Source: JACVRW01 sp963819115 (GTDB taxonomy: Bacteria; Actinomycetota; Thermoleophilia; Solirubrobacterales; Thermoleophilaceae). From it: a stretch of DNA of 64,000 nucleotides. Below the pieces are notes generated by a model, which was not told where the DNA came from, made no database searches, and was given only the letters and a program-made list of their open reading frames with translations. Position 1 is the first letter of the stretch; each line of letters starts with the position of its first letter. This document shows positions 48,284 to 56,925 of the stretch, piece by piece. Location: contig CAWFUR010000013.1 of the NCBI GenBank assembly GCA_963819115.1, forward strand, positions 1 to 64,000. Reading direction: 5' to 3'. Made by a program: the position numbers and the translations under genes.

Positions 48284-48811
48284 GTGAGCATCTTCGGAAG
48301 GCTCCGCCGGCGTGAGCCCGGACGCGGCTCGCATCCGCCCGGGGCGGGCGACGAGCTGGCCATCGTGCACTACGACCGGCTCTCGGAGAAGAAGGTGATC
48401 GCCCAGCTCGCTCACCTGTCGCGGGTCGAGCTGGCGGACGTTGAGGCCTACGAGCGCAGCCACCGGGCCCGGCCGGCCGTGCTCGAACGGCTGCACTACG
48501 CGCTCCAGGGCGGGGTGGATGCCGCGACAGCCAAGGCCGTCGGGGACTTCGAGCGCAGCGCTCAGCGCCGGCGCGGGACTCAGAGCAGCGCGCTCGACGA
48601 GCGCGAGGCCCTGCGACAGGAGGCGCGCTACCACCGCGAGCGCCTCGAGCTGTACCGGGCGAAGACCTATGGCGGGAAACCGTCCAGCGACGTCCGGCTG
48701 CGCGAGCTTCAGCGGGCCGCCGAGGGCGCTGCTGCGCGCCTCGAGCGGGCGGAGGAGGCGGAGCGTGCCGTCGCCCCGAACGATCGCGGCGAGCCTCCGC
48801 GGGATGGATGA
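48284..48811 (+). CDS. Conserved helical protein with DUF8129-like motif
   Basis: This 175-residue cytoplasmic protein from GTG 48284 (GGAAGG upstream) has a conserved YDRLSEKKVIAQLAHLSRVE and ADVEAYERSHRARPAVLERL, a pattern known from actinobacterial small helical proteins (DUF8129-like). The C-terminus is a long charged helix (about 105-165). Function unknown. It overlaps the next gene by 8 nt. Confidence 0.7.
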   Translation: MSIFGRLRRREPGRGSHPPGAGDELAIVHYDRLSEKKVIAQLAHLSRVELADVEAYERSHRARPAVLERLHYALQGGVDAATAKAVGDFERSAQRRRGTQSSALDEREALRQEARYHRERLELYRAKTYGGKPSSDVRLRELQRAAEGAAARLERAEEAERAVAPNDRGEPPRDG

Positions 48812-49097
48812 CTTCCGCAAGGCTCGCTGGTACGTGGTGCGCCCGGCCGCCAACCGCAGGCCGGCCACCTACCGCTGCCCGCTCTGCGGCGGCCTCCTGC
48901 CCGCGCTGAGCCAGCACATGCTCGTGCTCCCGGAGGGCGACGGCACCCGCCGTCGCCACGCGCATGCCCGGTGCGTGATGAATGCCCGGCGGGCCGGCCG
49001 GCTGCCGCTCCGAGAAGACGTGGAATCCCGGGGCCCCGGCCTACTGAGGCGCATTTTCGGCCGGCGCGATCCGGACCGCTCCATTGACCCGTCGTAA
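48804..49097 (+). CDS. Small Cys/His zinc-binding protein
   Basis: This 97-residue protein from ATG 48804 has a TYRCPLCGGLL motif and a later HAHARC, together a plausible C-C-H-C zinc site; the C-terminus is Arg-rich. It starts inside the end of the previous gene (8-nt overlap), so the two are probably co-translated. It resembles conserved hypothetical proteins of soil actinobacteria; function unknown. Confidence 0.7.
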   Translation: MDDFRKARWYVVRPAANRRPATYRCPLCGGLLPALSQHMLVLPEGDGTRRRHAHARCVMNARRAGRLPLREDVESRGPGLLRRIFGRRDPDRSIDPS

Positions 49098-49100
49098 CCA

Positions 49101-50051
49101 GTGGCGAGCAGTGGCGGTTCTGGCCTGCGCGGCGGCGGGGCGGCGTCATTCGCCGATGCTGCCGGTGCCTCTCCCGCCCGCGCCATCTCACTCACGTGGG
49201 TGGGGGACATCTCGCTCTCGCGCCATCACGGCCTGCCCCCTCACGGCGGAAATGGCGTGTTCAGGTCCGTGGCCGGAAGGCTGCGGGCGAGTCAGATCAC
49301 CGTGGGCAACCTCGAGGGCACGCTCGGCTCGGGAGGCACATCGAAGTGCGGGGGAGGGCGTCCCAACTGCTTCGACTTCGGCCCGAGCGGCCAGAGCCAG
49401 ACCACCGCCGCGCTCAGGCGGCACCGGATCGCCTACACCGGCCGGCCGGGCGAGGTCCTGGTCCGTCGCGTCGATGGCATCCGGGTCGCGCTCGTCGGCT
49501 TCGCGCCCTACCCCTGGGCCGCGTCCCTCCTGGACCCCGCCGCCGCGATGCGGCTCGTGAGAAGGGCGCGGCGGCGGTCCGACGTGGTGGTGGTCCTCAT
49601 GCACGCGGGCGCGGAGGGCTCCGGCCAGACGCACACGCCGCGGAGCACGGAGTTCGCCGTCGGAGAGAACCGAGGGAGACCGCGCGCGTTCGCGCACGCC
49701 GTCGTGCGCGCGGGCGCCGACATCGTGCTGGGTTCCGGCCCGCACGTCGTGCGCGGGATCGAACGCTTCAGGCGGCGCCTGATCGCCTACTCGCTCGGGA
49801 ATTTCGTGGGGTACCGCACGCTGTCCACCGGTGGCGTGCTGTCGCTCAGCGGGCTGCTCACGGTGCGTCTCTCCCCGTCCGGTGTTCCCCGGGGCGGGCG
49901 CTGGTCGTCGGTCCGGCTCGACCCGTCGGGGATCCCTCACCTCGACCGGAGCGGGGAGAGCGCGAGACTCGTAGCGGGCCTCTCGCGGCAGGACTTCGGG
50001 CCCGCGGCCTACCCGATGCGGCCGAACGGCGCGCTCGGACCCGGCCGCTAA
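49101..50051 (+). CDS. CapA-family metallophosphatase, probably damaged
   Basis: This 316-residue protein matches the CapA/PgsA poly-gamma-glutamate-type family: WVGDISLSR, VGNLEGTLG, VALVGFAPYPWAA, VVVLMHAGAEG, GSGPHVVRGIE and LIAYSLGNFVGY. Between Phe91 and Asp92 (CF|DFGPSG) the usual block holding the metal-ligand NNH motif is absent, about 25-30 residues, in frame. The N-terminus lacks a signal peptide in this frame, but an overlapping frame from TTG 49084 reads RRNQWRAVAVLACAAAG and would supply one if a frameshift occurred near 49135. It is likely inactive or mis-sequenced. Confidence 0.75.
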   Translation: MASSGGSGLRGGGAASFADAAGASPARAISLTWVGDISLSRHHGLPPHGGNGVFRSVAGRLRASQITVGNLEGTLGSGGTSKCGGGRPNCFDFGPSGQSQTTAALRRHRIAYTGRPGEVLVRRVDGIRVALVGFAPYPWAASLLDPAAAMRLVRRARRRSDVVVVLMHAGAEGSGQTHTPRSTEFAVGENRGRPRAFAHAVVRAGADIVLGSGPHVVRGIERFRRRLIAYSLGNFVGYRTLSTGGVLSLSGLLTVRLSPSGVPRGGRWSSVRLDPSGIPHLDRSGESARLVAGLSRQDFGPAAYPMRPNGALGPGR

Positions 50052-50091
50052 GGTCCCCCTCTCGTCGTCCTCGGGGGAGGGAACCATCCGG

Positions 50092-52062
50092 ATGCTGCGT
50101 CGTGTCGTGCTGGTCGTTGCCGTGACCGTCCTGCCCGCCGCGCTGGCGCTGCCCGCCGGCGCCGAGGCGGCGAGCTGTAACGGGGTGCCCAAGAAGGCCT
50201 GTGCACTCCCGTTCCCGAACGACTACGCGCAGACCAGGCACGACTCGAGCACCCCCACCGGCAGGCGAGTCGCGCTCCGCCGCTCCGCCATGCCGGCGAA
50301 CGCCGCGGGGTCGAAGGTCAACCCGCGCGAGTGGAACCGGAACGACGGCTTCAGCCCCGGCCAGCCGATCATGGTCCACGTCCCGTTCCTGAAGACCCAG
50401 GCGCAGTTCCGGCATTCGGGGATCGTGCCGGTGAACAACCTGGCCAGGTACACGAAGCGCCGCCAGCCGCTGCTCCTGCTCGACGAGCGGACGGGCAGGC
50501 GCCAGATCGTCTGGGGCGAGCTGGACGCCGCCGCCGGCGTGCCCGCCGCGAGCCGCCACCTCATCATCCACCCGGCGAAGAACCTCAGGCCGGGACGCCG
50601 CTATGTGGTCGTCCTCCGGAACCTGGGGCACCGCGCGCCGCGCGGCCTATGGCACACGACCTCGCGGGTCCTGCGCAAGGCCCTGCGCAAGGCCAAGGTC
50701 AGGCGCTCCAGCGTGTACCTCACCTGGGACCTCACCGTGGCCAGCGACAAGTCGCTCACCGCGCGCATGCTGAAGATCCGCAACGACGCGTTCGCGCAGC
50801 TCGGGGACCGCAACCTCAAGGACGGGGTGATCCAGGGCCACGCTCCCAGCTTCACCATCACGAGCGTCCAGGACTTCACCCCCGCGCAGGACGGCCGGAT
50901 CGCGCGCACGGTCTCAGGGACGTTCACCGTCCCCTGCTATCTCGACGCGATGGGCTGCCCGCCCGGCTCGCGCTACCACTACTCGAGCCGTAAGCCGGAC
51001 GCGCTGCCGACCCAGATCCCGGGCAACGTCACCCTGGCGCCGTTCCAGTGCAACATCCCGCGCGCCGCGTTCTCCAATCCCTCGCGGATCTCGCTCTACG
51101 GCCACGGCCTCCTCGGCGATCACACGCAGATCGAGGAGGACAACATCAAGGACATGAGCGCGGAGCACGACTTCACGTTCTGCGCGACCGACTGGGCGGG
51201 AATGTCGACCGCCGACGTGCCGAACGCGATCGCGGTGCTCAAGGACATCTCGAAGTTCCCGTCGCTGGCCGACCGTCTCCAGCAGGGCATCGTGAACACC
51301 CTCTACCTCGGGCGCCTGCTCGCCCACCCCCAGGGCTTCACGGCCAACGCGGCCTTCCAGGGCGCCGGCGCCCAGAAGCTGCTCTCCACCTCGAACCTCT
51401 ACTTCGACTCGAACTCGCAGGGCGCGATCCTCGGCGGGCTGGCCACCGCGGTCGCCCCCGACTGGACGCGTGCGGTGCTGGGTGTGGCCACGATGGACTA
51501 CGGCGCGCTGCTGCCGCGCTCGGTGGACTTCGACACCTACAACGCCATCTTCCGGCCCGCGTACCCGGACGGCGGTACCCGCCTGTTCCTCGTATCGCTG
51601 ATCCAGATGCTCTGGGATCGCGGTGAGACGGACGGCTGGGCCTATCACGTGACCAACAAGCCGCCCCGGAACACGCCGAAGCACAAGGTCCTGCTGCATG
51701 TGGCGGTGGGCGACCACCAGGTGGCCAACGCCATGTCGGACGTGGAGGCGCGAACCCTCGGGGTGTCGGCCTACCGTCCCGCCGTGGCCGCCGGCCGTTC
51801 CACGGACAAGACGCCGCTGTTCGGAATCCCGACCATCAGGCGCTTCCCGTTTGCCGGCTCGGCGATCGTGTACTGGGACGGCGGGCCGCAGACGCCGCCC
51901 GCCCCGGCGCTCAACATCCCGAACAGGGGCGGGCTAGACCCGCACTCCTTCCCGCGCAGCACCGTGGCCGCCCGTAGCCAGAAGTCGGCGTTCCTGTCGC
52001 CGTACGGCGGGGTGATCGACGTGTGCGGCGGCCAGCCCTGCCGCACCGACAACTACAGGTAG
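50092..52062 (+). CDS. Large secreted protein, lipase/alpha-beta-hydrolase-like
   Basis: This 656-residue exported protein has a signal peptide (to about LPAGAEAA). Features suggesting an alpha/beta-hydrolase: an oxyanion-type segment SLYGHGLLGDHTQ and a nucleophile-like elbow DSNSQGAILGG in which GxSxG has Ser in place of the first Gly. A candidate acidic/His region is LHVAVGDHQVANAM. The N-terminal half is a beta-rich Ig-like domain. It resembles extracellular lipase/virulence-factor families, but I cannot assign it. A GGGAGGGAACC site precedes the ATG. Confidence 0.75.
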   Translation: MLRRVVLVVAVTVLPAALALPAGAEAASCNGVPKKACALPFPNDYAQTRHDSSTPTGRRVALRRSAMPANAAGSKVNPREWNRNDGFSPGQPIMVHVPFLKTQAQFRHSGIVPVNNLARYTKRRQPLLLLDERTGRRQIVWGELDAAAGVPAASRHLIIHPAKNLRPGRRYVVVLRNLGHRAPRGLWHTTSRVLRKALRKAKVRRSSVYLTWDLTVASDKSLTARMLKIRNDAFAQLGDRNLKDGVIQGHAPSFTITSVQDFTPAQDGRIARTVSGTFTVPCYLDAMGCPPGSRYHYSSRKPDALPTQIPGNVTLAPFQCNIPRAAFSNPSRISLYGHGLLGDHTQIEEDNIKDMSAEHDFTFCATDWAGMSTADVPNAIAVLKDISKFPSLADRLQQGIVNTLYLGRLLAHPQGFTANAAFQGAGAQKLLSTSNLYFDSNSQGAILGGLATAVAPDWTRAVLGVATMDYGALLPRSVDFDTYNAIFRPAYPDGGTRLFLVSLIQMLWDRGETDGWAYHVTNKPPRNTPKHKVLLHVAVGDHQVANAMSDVEARTLGVSAYRPAVAAGRSTDKTPLFGIPTIRRFPFAGSAIVYWDGGPQTPPAPALNIPNRGGLDPHSFPRSTVAARSQKSAFLSPYGGVIDVCGGQPCRTDNYR

Positions 52063-53528
52063 CTGCGGCGAGCCGGCGGCGCGCCGCAGGCCCCGCCCCC
52101 CGGCACCTCCACCCGCCAGGGGCCCGAGTGGGCCACCGTCGCGAGGTGGGGCCTGGCGGGACCGGACGCTCGAACGCGGGCTCGTCCGAAGGGATTCAGC
52201 AGTGCGAAGGAGGGGTGACCGGCGCCCACCGTCACCGTTTCCCCGCGGGGGACGGAGGGAAGCGGCTCGTCGCCCGGCTCGCTGAGCCGCTCGAGGTAGT
52301 GCGGCACCGACGTCCGAATCCCGCGCACGCGCCGCAGGGGCACTCCGAGCTCCCAGGCCACCGCGCCCTTCGTCCACGAGAGCGCCGACGGCAGCGTCAC
52401 GCCGTGGCAGCGGCCGAGCCGCGGACCCGCTTCGTCCACCGCCGCCCGGAGCGCGTTCTCGAACCGGGCGCGGGTCATGCTGGCGCGGGCGTCATCCGAC
52501 GTCTCGGTGACCCGGGCCACCGTGACCGGTGCGGCCACGACGGCCAGCGCCACCACCGTCGCGACGCGAACGCCGGGTCGGCGGAGCTCCGCCAGAGCCC
52601 GGACGATCCCCACGGCGCCGATCACTCCGATCAGGCCCGCGGGAAGGAAGAAGTAACGCCCTGTGGCGGGATACCCCGCGACCATCATCGTCACGAGAAG
52701 CGCGCACCACGCCGCCGCCGTCCCCGCGATCTGAAGCACAGGACGGTCCCGGGCACGTAGGGCGAGCACGGAGGCGGCCAGGGCGCCGGCGATCAGCGGC
52801 AGCGGGACGATCGCCCACGCCTGCGACAGCGCGTGGGTCAGGCCGTGGAGCTTCTCGGCGGCCAGGGCCCGGGCCACCCGGCTGCCGTGGAACGGGTCCC
52901 CGGAGCCGATCCAATCCGGGATCAGCCAGAGGGCCGGCACCCCGACGGCCACCGCGGCGAGAACCCGACGGTGGCGTTCGCCGCGCAGCTCGAGGAGCAG
53001 CGCGTAGAGGATCACGAGGCCCCAGGTCTCGGGCCGGGTGAGCGCCACCAGGCCGCCGAGTGCGATGGCCCGCCCGGAGCGCCCGTCGAGATGCGAGTCC
53101 ACGGCGCCAAGCAGGAGTGCCAGCGCGAGCGGCTCCGTGTAGCCGTGCGCGAATCCCCTCATCCAGCTCGAGCTGAGGAGCAGCCCGGCGATGGCCAGCA
53201 GGCCCGCGACGGGACCCGCGAGGCGATGGGCCACCCGGTAGCCCAGCAACAGCGAGGCGACCCCTCCCGCCCGGGCCAGGAGGAGCCACAGCATGGGGGC
53301 GGCGCCGCCGGCCAGCGCGAGCGGTGCGGTGGCCAGCACCGGCAGCGGCTTCCAGGACGGGGCTCCCGGCACGATCGTGTCGAGATCGAGGTGGACCACC
53401 TCTCGGCCCCACACGATCCAGCCCCAGGGGTCGGTGGTGGGGGCGGAGGGGAGAAGCAGCGACAGCCCGGCCACGGCGAGGCAGATGGCCACGCCCATGC
53501 ACGCCCGCGGGAGCCGGAAGCGGTACAC
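52053..53528 (-). CDS. GT-C-fold membrane glycosyltransferase-like protein
   Basis: This 491-residue membrane protein has about ten helices. The first external loop (TTDPWGWIVWGREVVHLDLD) contains acidic residues in the position typical of GT-C/PMT-like enzymes that use polyprenyl-phosphate sugars. The C-terminal 130 residues are extracytoplasmic. Substrate unknown. It converges on the preceding gene with a 10-nt overlap. Confidence 0.78.
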   Translation of the reverse strand: MYRFRLPRACMGVAICLAVAGLSLLLPSAPTTDPWGWIVWGREVVHLDLDTIVPGAPSWKPLPVLATAPLALAGGAAPMLWLLLARAGGVASLLLGYRVAHRLAGPVAGLLAIAGLLLSSSWMRGFAHGYTEPLALALLLGAVDSHLDGRSGRAIALGGLVALTRPETWGLVILYALLLELRGERHRRVLAAVAVGVPALWLIPDWIGSGDPFHGSRVARALAAEKLHGLTHALSQAWAIVPLPLIAGALAASVLALRARDRPVLQIAGTAAAWCALLVTMMVAGYPATGRYFFLPAGLIGVIGAVGIVRALAELRRPGVRVATVVALAVVAAPVTVARVTETSDDARASMTRARFENALRAAVDEAGPRLGRCHGVTLPSALSWTKGAVAWELGVPLRRVRGIRTSVPHYLERLSEPGDEPLPSVPRGETVTVGAGHPSFALLNPFGRARVRASGPARPHLATVAHSGPWRVEVPGGGACGAPPARRSYL

Positions 53529-53602
53529 GCGGCGAAGCTAACTCCGGATCCTGAACGGAACATGAGCGCGCCCGGCACTCGCGGTGCGGCATTCTCCCGG
53601 GC

Positions 53603-54670
53603 ATGGCCAAGTCCGACGCCACGATGGTCGAGGCCGGTGGGCGCGAGCTGCGGGTCTCGAGCCCGGACCGCGTGATCTTCCCGGCCACCGAGCGCACCGG
53701 CGAGGTCACGAAGCTCGGCGTGGTGGAGTACTACCTCGCGGTGGCCGACGGCATCATGCGTGCGCTGGAGCGCCGGCCCACGACGCTGGAGCGATGGCCG
53801 AAGGGCGTGCATCCGGGGATCGTGCTGTCCACGCGGGAGAAGGGTGGCGGCGACGCCTTCTTCCAGAAGCGCATCCCCCGGGGTGCGCCCGACTACGTGG
53901 AGACCGCTCGCATCGAGTTCCCGTCGGGACGCCACGCGGACGAGATCTGCCCGACCGAGGTGGCCGTGGTCGGCTGGGCCGCCCAGATGGGCACGATCAC
54001 CTTTCACCCGTGGCCGGTGCGCGAGGGCGACGTGGACCACCCGGACGAGCTGCGCCTCGACCTCGACCCACAGCCGGGCACCGACTTCGCCGACGCCGTT
54101 CGCGTGGCCGCCGAGGCGCGTGTGCTCCTGGGCGAGCTGGGCTACGCCGGGTTCCCCAAGACCTCCGGCGGCCGCGGGGTGCACATCTACGTGCGCATCG
54201 AGCCGCGCTGGACCTTCACCGACGTGCGCCACGCCGCGATCGCCTTCGGTCGTGAGCTGGAGCGTCGCCTCCCCGGCGAGGTCACCACGAAGTGGTGGAA
54301 GGAGGAGCGCGGCGAGCGCGTCTTCATCGACTACAACCAGAACGCGCGCGACCGCACCATCGCCTCCGCGTACAGCGTCCGGCCAAAGCCGGGGGCGCCA
54401 GTGTCCGCCCCGATGACCTGGGAGGAGCTCGGCGACCTCGAGCCCGAGAGCTTCAACGTCGAGACGATGCCCGCCCGCTTCGCCGAGGTCGGCGATCTCC
54501 ACTCGGCCATCAACGACACGGCGCACTCCCTCCAGCCGCTGCTGGACATGTACGAGCGCGACGAGGCCGAGGGCTTCACCGACATGCCCTATCCGCCCGA
54601 CTATCCGAAGATGCCCGGGGAGCCCATGCGTGTGCAACCGTCGAGGGCGCGCAACCGCACGGACGACTGA
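53603..54670 (+). CDS. Second LigD-type polymerase (primase-like) domain protein
   Basis: This 355-residue stand-alone POL domain has SSPDRVIFP, TTLERWPKGV, catalytic LDLDPQPGTDF, KTSGGRGVHIYV (His retained) and FIDYNQNARDRTIAS. It is a diverged paralogue of the gene at 4097, about 50 kb away and without Ku or a ligase beside it. It may act in repair synthesis independent of Ku, as proposed for LigD-independent PrimPol-like enzymes in mycobacteria. The stop overlaps the next gene as CTGA. Confidence 0.9.
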   Translation: MAKSDATMVEAGGRELRVSSPDRVIFPATERTGEVTKLGVVEYYLAVADGIMRALERRPTTLERWPKGVHPGIVLSTREKGGGDAFFQKRIPRGAPDYVETARIEFPSGRHADEICPTEVAVVGWAAQMGTITFHPWPVREGDVDHPDELRLDLDPQPGTDFADAVRVAAEARVLLGELGYAGFPKTSGGRGVHIYVRIEPRWTFTDVRHAAIAFGRELERRLPGEVTTKWWKEERGERVFIDYNQNARDRTIASAYSVRPKPGAPVSAPMTWEELGDLEPESFNVETMPARFAEVGDLHSAINDTAHSLQPLLDMYERDEAEGFTDMPYPPDYPKMPGEPMRVQPSRARNRTDD

Positions 54671-56922
54671 GGGCGCCCCTGAACCGGCTCCGCGCACGCG
54701 ACAACGGCCTGGCCGGGCTTCGCCGGGCGGGCCGCGCCGCGATCGTGATGCCGGCGGTGTTCGCGCTCGGCGACCAGGTGATCGGCAATCCGACGCTGGC
54801 GACCTTCGCAGCGTTCGGCGCGTTCGCCCAGTTGCTGCTGGTGGACTTCCCCGGCCCGATGGGCGATCGCCTGCTCGGGCAGGCCGCGCTGGCCGCCGTG
54901 GGCGCAGTGTTCGTGGTGCTCGGGACCCTGGCGTCGAACTCCACCTGGCTCGCCGCGGCCGCGATGGCGGTCGTCGGGTTCGGCGTGCTCTTCGCCGGCG
55001 TCGTGAGCTCGGTTCTGGCGGGCGCCACCACCTCGCTGCTGCTGGCGTTCATCCTGCCCGTGTCGCTTCCGGGCCCGGCGTCCTCCATCCCCGACCGCCT
55101 GGCCGGGTGGGGCATCGCCTCAGGCGCCGCGCTGCTTGCGATCGCGTTGCTGTGGCCGGCGCCGGCACGCGACCCGGTGCGCGGGGCGCTGATCGCGGCC
55201 TGCCGGGCGATGGCCGCCCGGATACGCTCCGAGGTGGCGCTCGCGCTCGGTGGCGAGTACCGGCCCTCTCCGGCCGAGCACGATGCGGCAGTCACGGCCG
55301 CGACCGGCGCCGTGGCCGCGATGCAGCGGGCGTTCGTGGCCACCCCGTACCGGCCGACGGGTCTGGGCACCGCCGCCCGGGCCGCCGTTCGGCTCGTGGA
55401 CGAGCTGAAGTGGCTCGATGCGATCCTCGGCGAGTCCACCTCTCCGGTACTTGGTAGCGACGGCGGGGTCCGCGCGTGCGGCGCGAGATCGTCCGCGGCC
55501 GAGGTGCTGGAGCGCGCGGCCGACCTGCTCGACGCGCCCGGCCGTTCCGCCGATGCGCTCCGGGCCGCGCTTGCGGATCTGAGCGAGGTGCTGGCCGATC
55601 TCGAGCGGGTGACCACCATGAAGCTCCCCACCGCCGCGGCGTCCTCGGAGAAGGAACGGGTGCGCGAGGTGGTCTCGTCGCTGGACCCGAGCTTCAGGGC
55701 GCAGGAGGTGAGCTACGTGGTGTCGCAGATCGCGCGCAACGTGGACTTCGCCGCGGCCGCCGAGCGGCGCAGCTGGATCGACCGGCTGCTCGGCCGCCAG
55801 CCCGCGGGGCTGGCCGGCCCCCTCGCCGCCGCCCAGGAACGCGCCGGCTCCCACGTCGAGCGGCACTCCCTGTGGCTGCGGAACAGCGTGCGTGGCGCCG
55901 CCGGTCTCGGGCTCGCGGTCCTGGTGGCCGACCTGACCGGCGTCCAGCACGCGTTCTGGGTGGTGCTCGGAACGCTCGCTGTGCTGCGCTCGAACGCGGT
56001 GAACACGGGCCAGAGCGTGGTCCGCGGGCTCCTCGGCACCGCCGCCGGGTTCGTCGTCGGCGCGGCGCTCGTCTCGCTGATCGGCACGGACAGCACGCTG
56101 CTCTGGGTGCTTCTGCCGCCGGCGGTCCTGCTCGCCGGACTCGCACCCGCGGTGATCGGCTTCGCCACGGGCCAGGCCGCCTTCACGCTGGTGCTCCTGA
56201 TCCTGTTCAACCTGATCCAGCCCGCCGGCTGGACCGTCGGCCTCGTGCGGATCGAGGACGTGGCGCTCGGCGGCGCCGTGAGTCTCGCCGTGGGCGTGCT
56301 CTTCTGGCCGCGCGGCGCCGCCGCCGCGCTGAGCAAGGCGCTCGCCGAGGCCTACGTGGACAGCGCGCTGTACCTGTCCCGGGCGGTGGAGTTCGGCATG
56401 GACCGCTGCGATTCACGGGCCGTGCCCACCCCGGCGCCGAAGGGCGAGGCGGCGAGTGCGTCCGCGGCCTCACGCCGGCTCGACGACACCTTTCGCGGAT
56501 ACGTGGCCGAGCGCGGCGCGAAGCCGGCGCCTCTCAACGAGATCGCGACCCTCGTGACCGGCGTGGCCGCCCTGCGGCTCACGGCCGATGCGGTGCTCGA
56601 GCTCTGGCAGAGCGACGACCCGGCCGGCGGGGACCGCGGCGCGGCGCGGCGCGAGGTGCTGGCCAACGCCGAGCGGATGACGCGCTGGTACGACCGCTTC
56701 GCCGAGGGCCTGCTCGGCCGCGGCACGGTCCCCGATCCGCTGGCCCGTGACACGCTCGCCGAGGCCCGGCTCGTGGACGCGGTCGGGCACGACCTGCGCG
56801 ACGAGGGGGGTGAGGCCACGGCCACCGCGGTGCGGATGATCTGGACCGGCGACCACCTCGATGCCGCCCGCCGGCTGCAGGGCTCGCTCGTGGGACCGGC
56901 GAGGGAGGTCGCGCCGGCCTGA
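54667..56922 (+). CDS. FUSC-family membrane protein, probable CTG start
   Basis: A protein of about 751 residues with two membrane bundles (about 20-160 and 400-560) separated by a soluble helical domain and followed by another soluble domain, the FUSC/aromatic acid exporter architecture. The family N-terminus (LRARDNGLAGLRRAGRAAIV, residues 8-27) requires a start upstream of the first canonical codons GTG 54745 and ATG 54748, which would cut the first helix. The only plausible codon is CTG 54667, overlapping the polymerase stop as CTGA. It probably exports small aromatic or hydrophobic compounds. Confidence 0.85.
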   Translation: MRAPLNRLRARDNGLAGLRRAGRAAIVMPAVFALGDQVIGNPTLATFAAFGAFAQLLLVDFPGPMGDRLLGQAALAAVGAVFVVLGTLASNSTWLAAAAMAVVGFGVLFAGVVSSVLAGATTSLLLAFILPVSLPGPASSIPDRLAGWGIASGAALLAIALLWPAPARDPVRGALIAACRAMAARIRSEVALALGGEYRPSPAEHDAAVTAATGAVAAMQRAFVATPYRPTGLGTAARAAVRLVDELKWLDAILGESTSPVLGSDGGVRACGARSSAAEVLERAADLLDAPGRSADALRAALADLSEVLADLERVTTMKLPTAAASSEKERVREVVSSLDPSFRAQEVSYVVSQIARNVDFAAAAERRSWIDRLLGRQPAGLAGPLAAAQERAGSHVERHSLWLRNSVRGAAGLGLAVLVADLTGVQHAFWVVLGTLAVLRSNAVNTGQSVVRGLLGTAAGFVVGAALVSLIGTDSTLLWVLLPPAVLLAGLAPAVIGFATGQAAFTLVLLILFNLIQPAGWTVGLVRIEDVALGGAVSLAVGVLFWPRGAAAALSKALAEAYVDSALYLSRAVEFGMDRCDSRAVPTPAPKGEAASASAASRRLDDTFRGYVAERGAKPAPLNEIATLVTGVAALRLTADAVLELWQSDDPAGGDRGAARREVLANAERMTRWYDRFAEGLLGRGTVPDPLARDTLAEARLVDAVGHDLRDEGGEATATAVRMIWTGDHLDAARRLQGSLVGPAREVAPA

Positions 56923-56925
56923 CGC

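Noticed and set aside
49084..49560. A 158-codon frame beginning with a signal-peptide-like segment
   Set aside because: Only its first 17 or so codons look real; the rest is a shadow of capA. I keep it as evidence of a frameshift, not as a separate gene.
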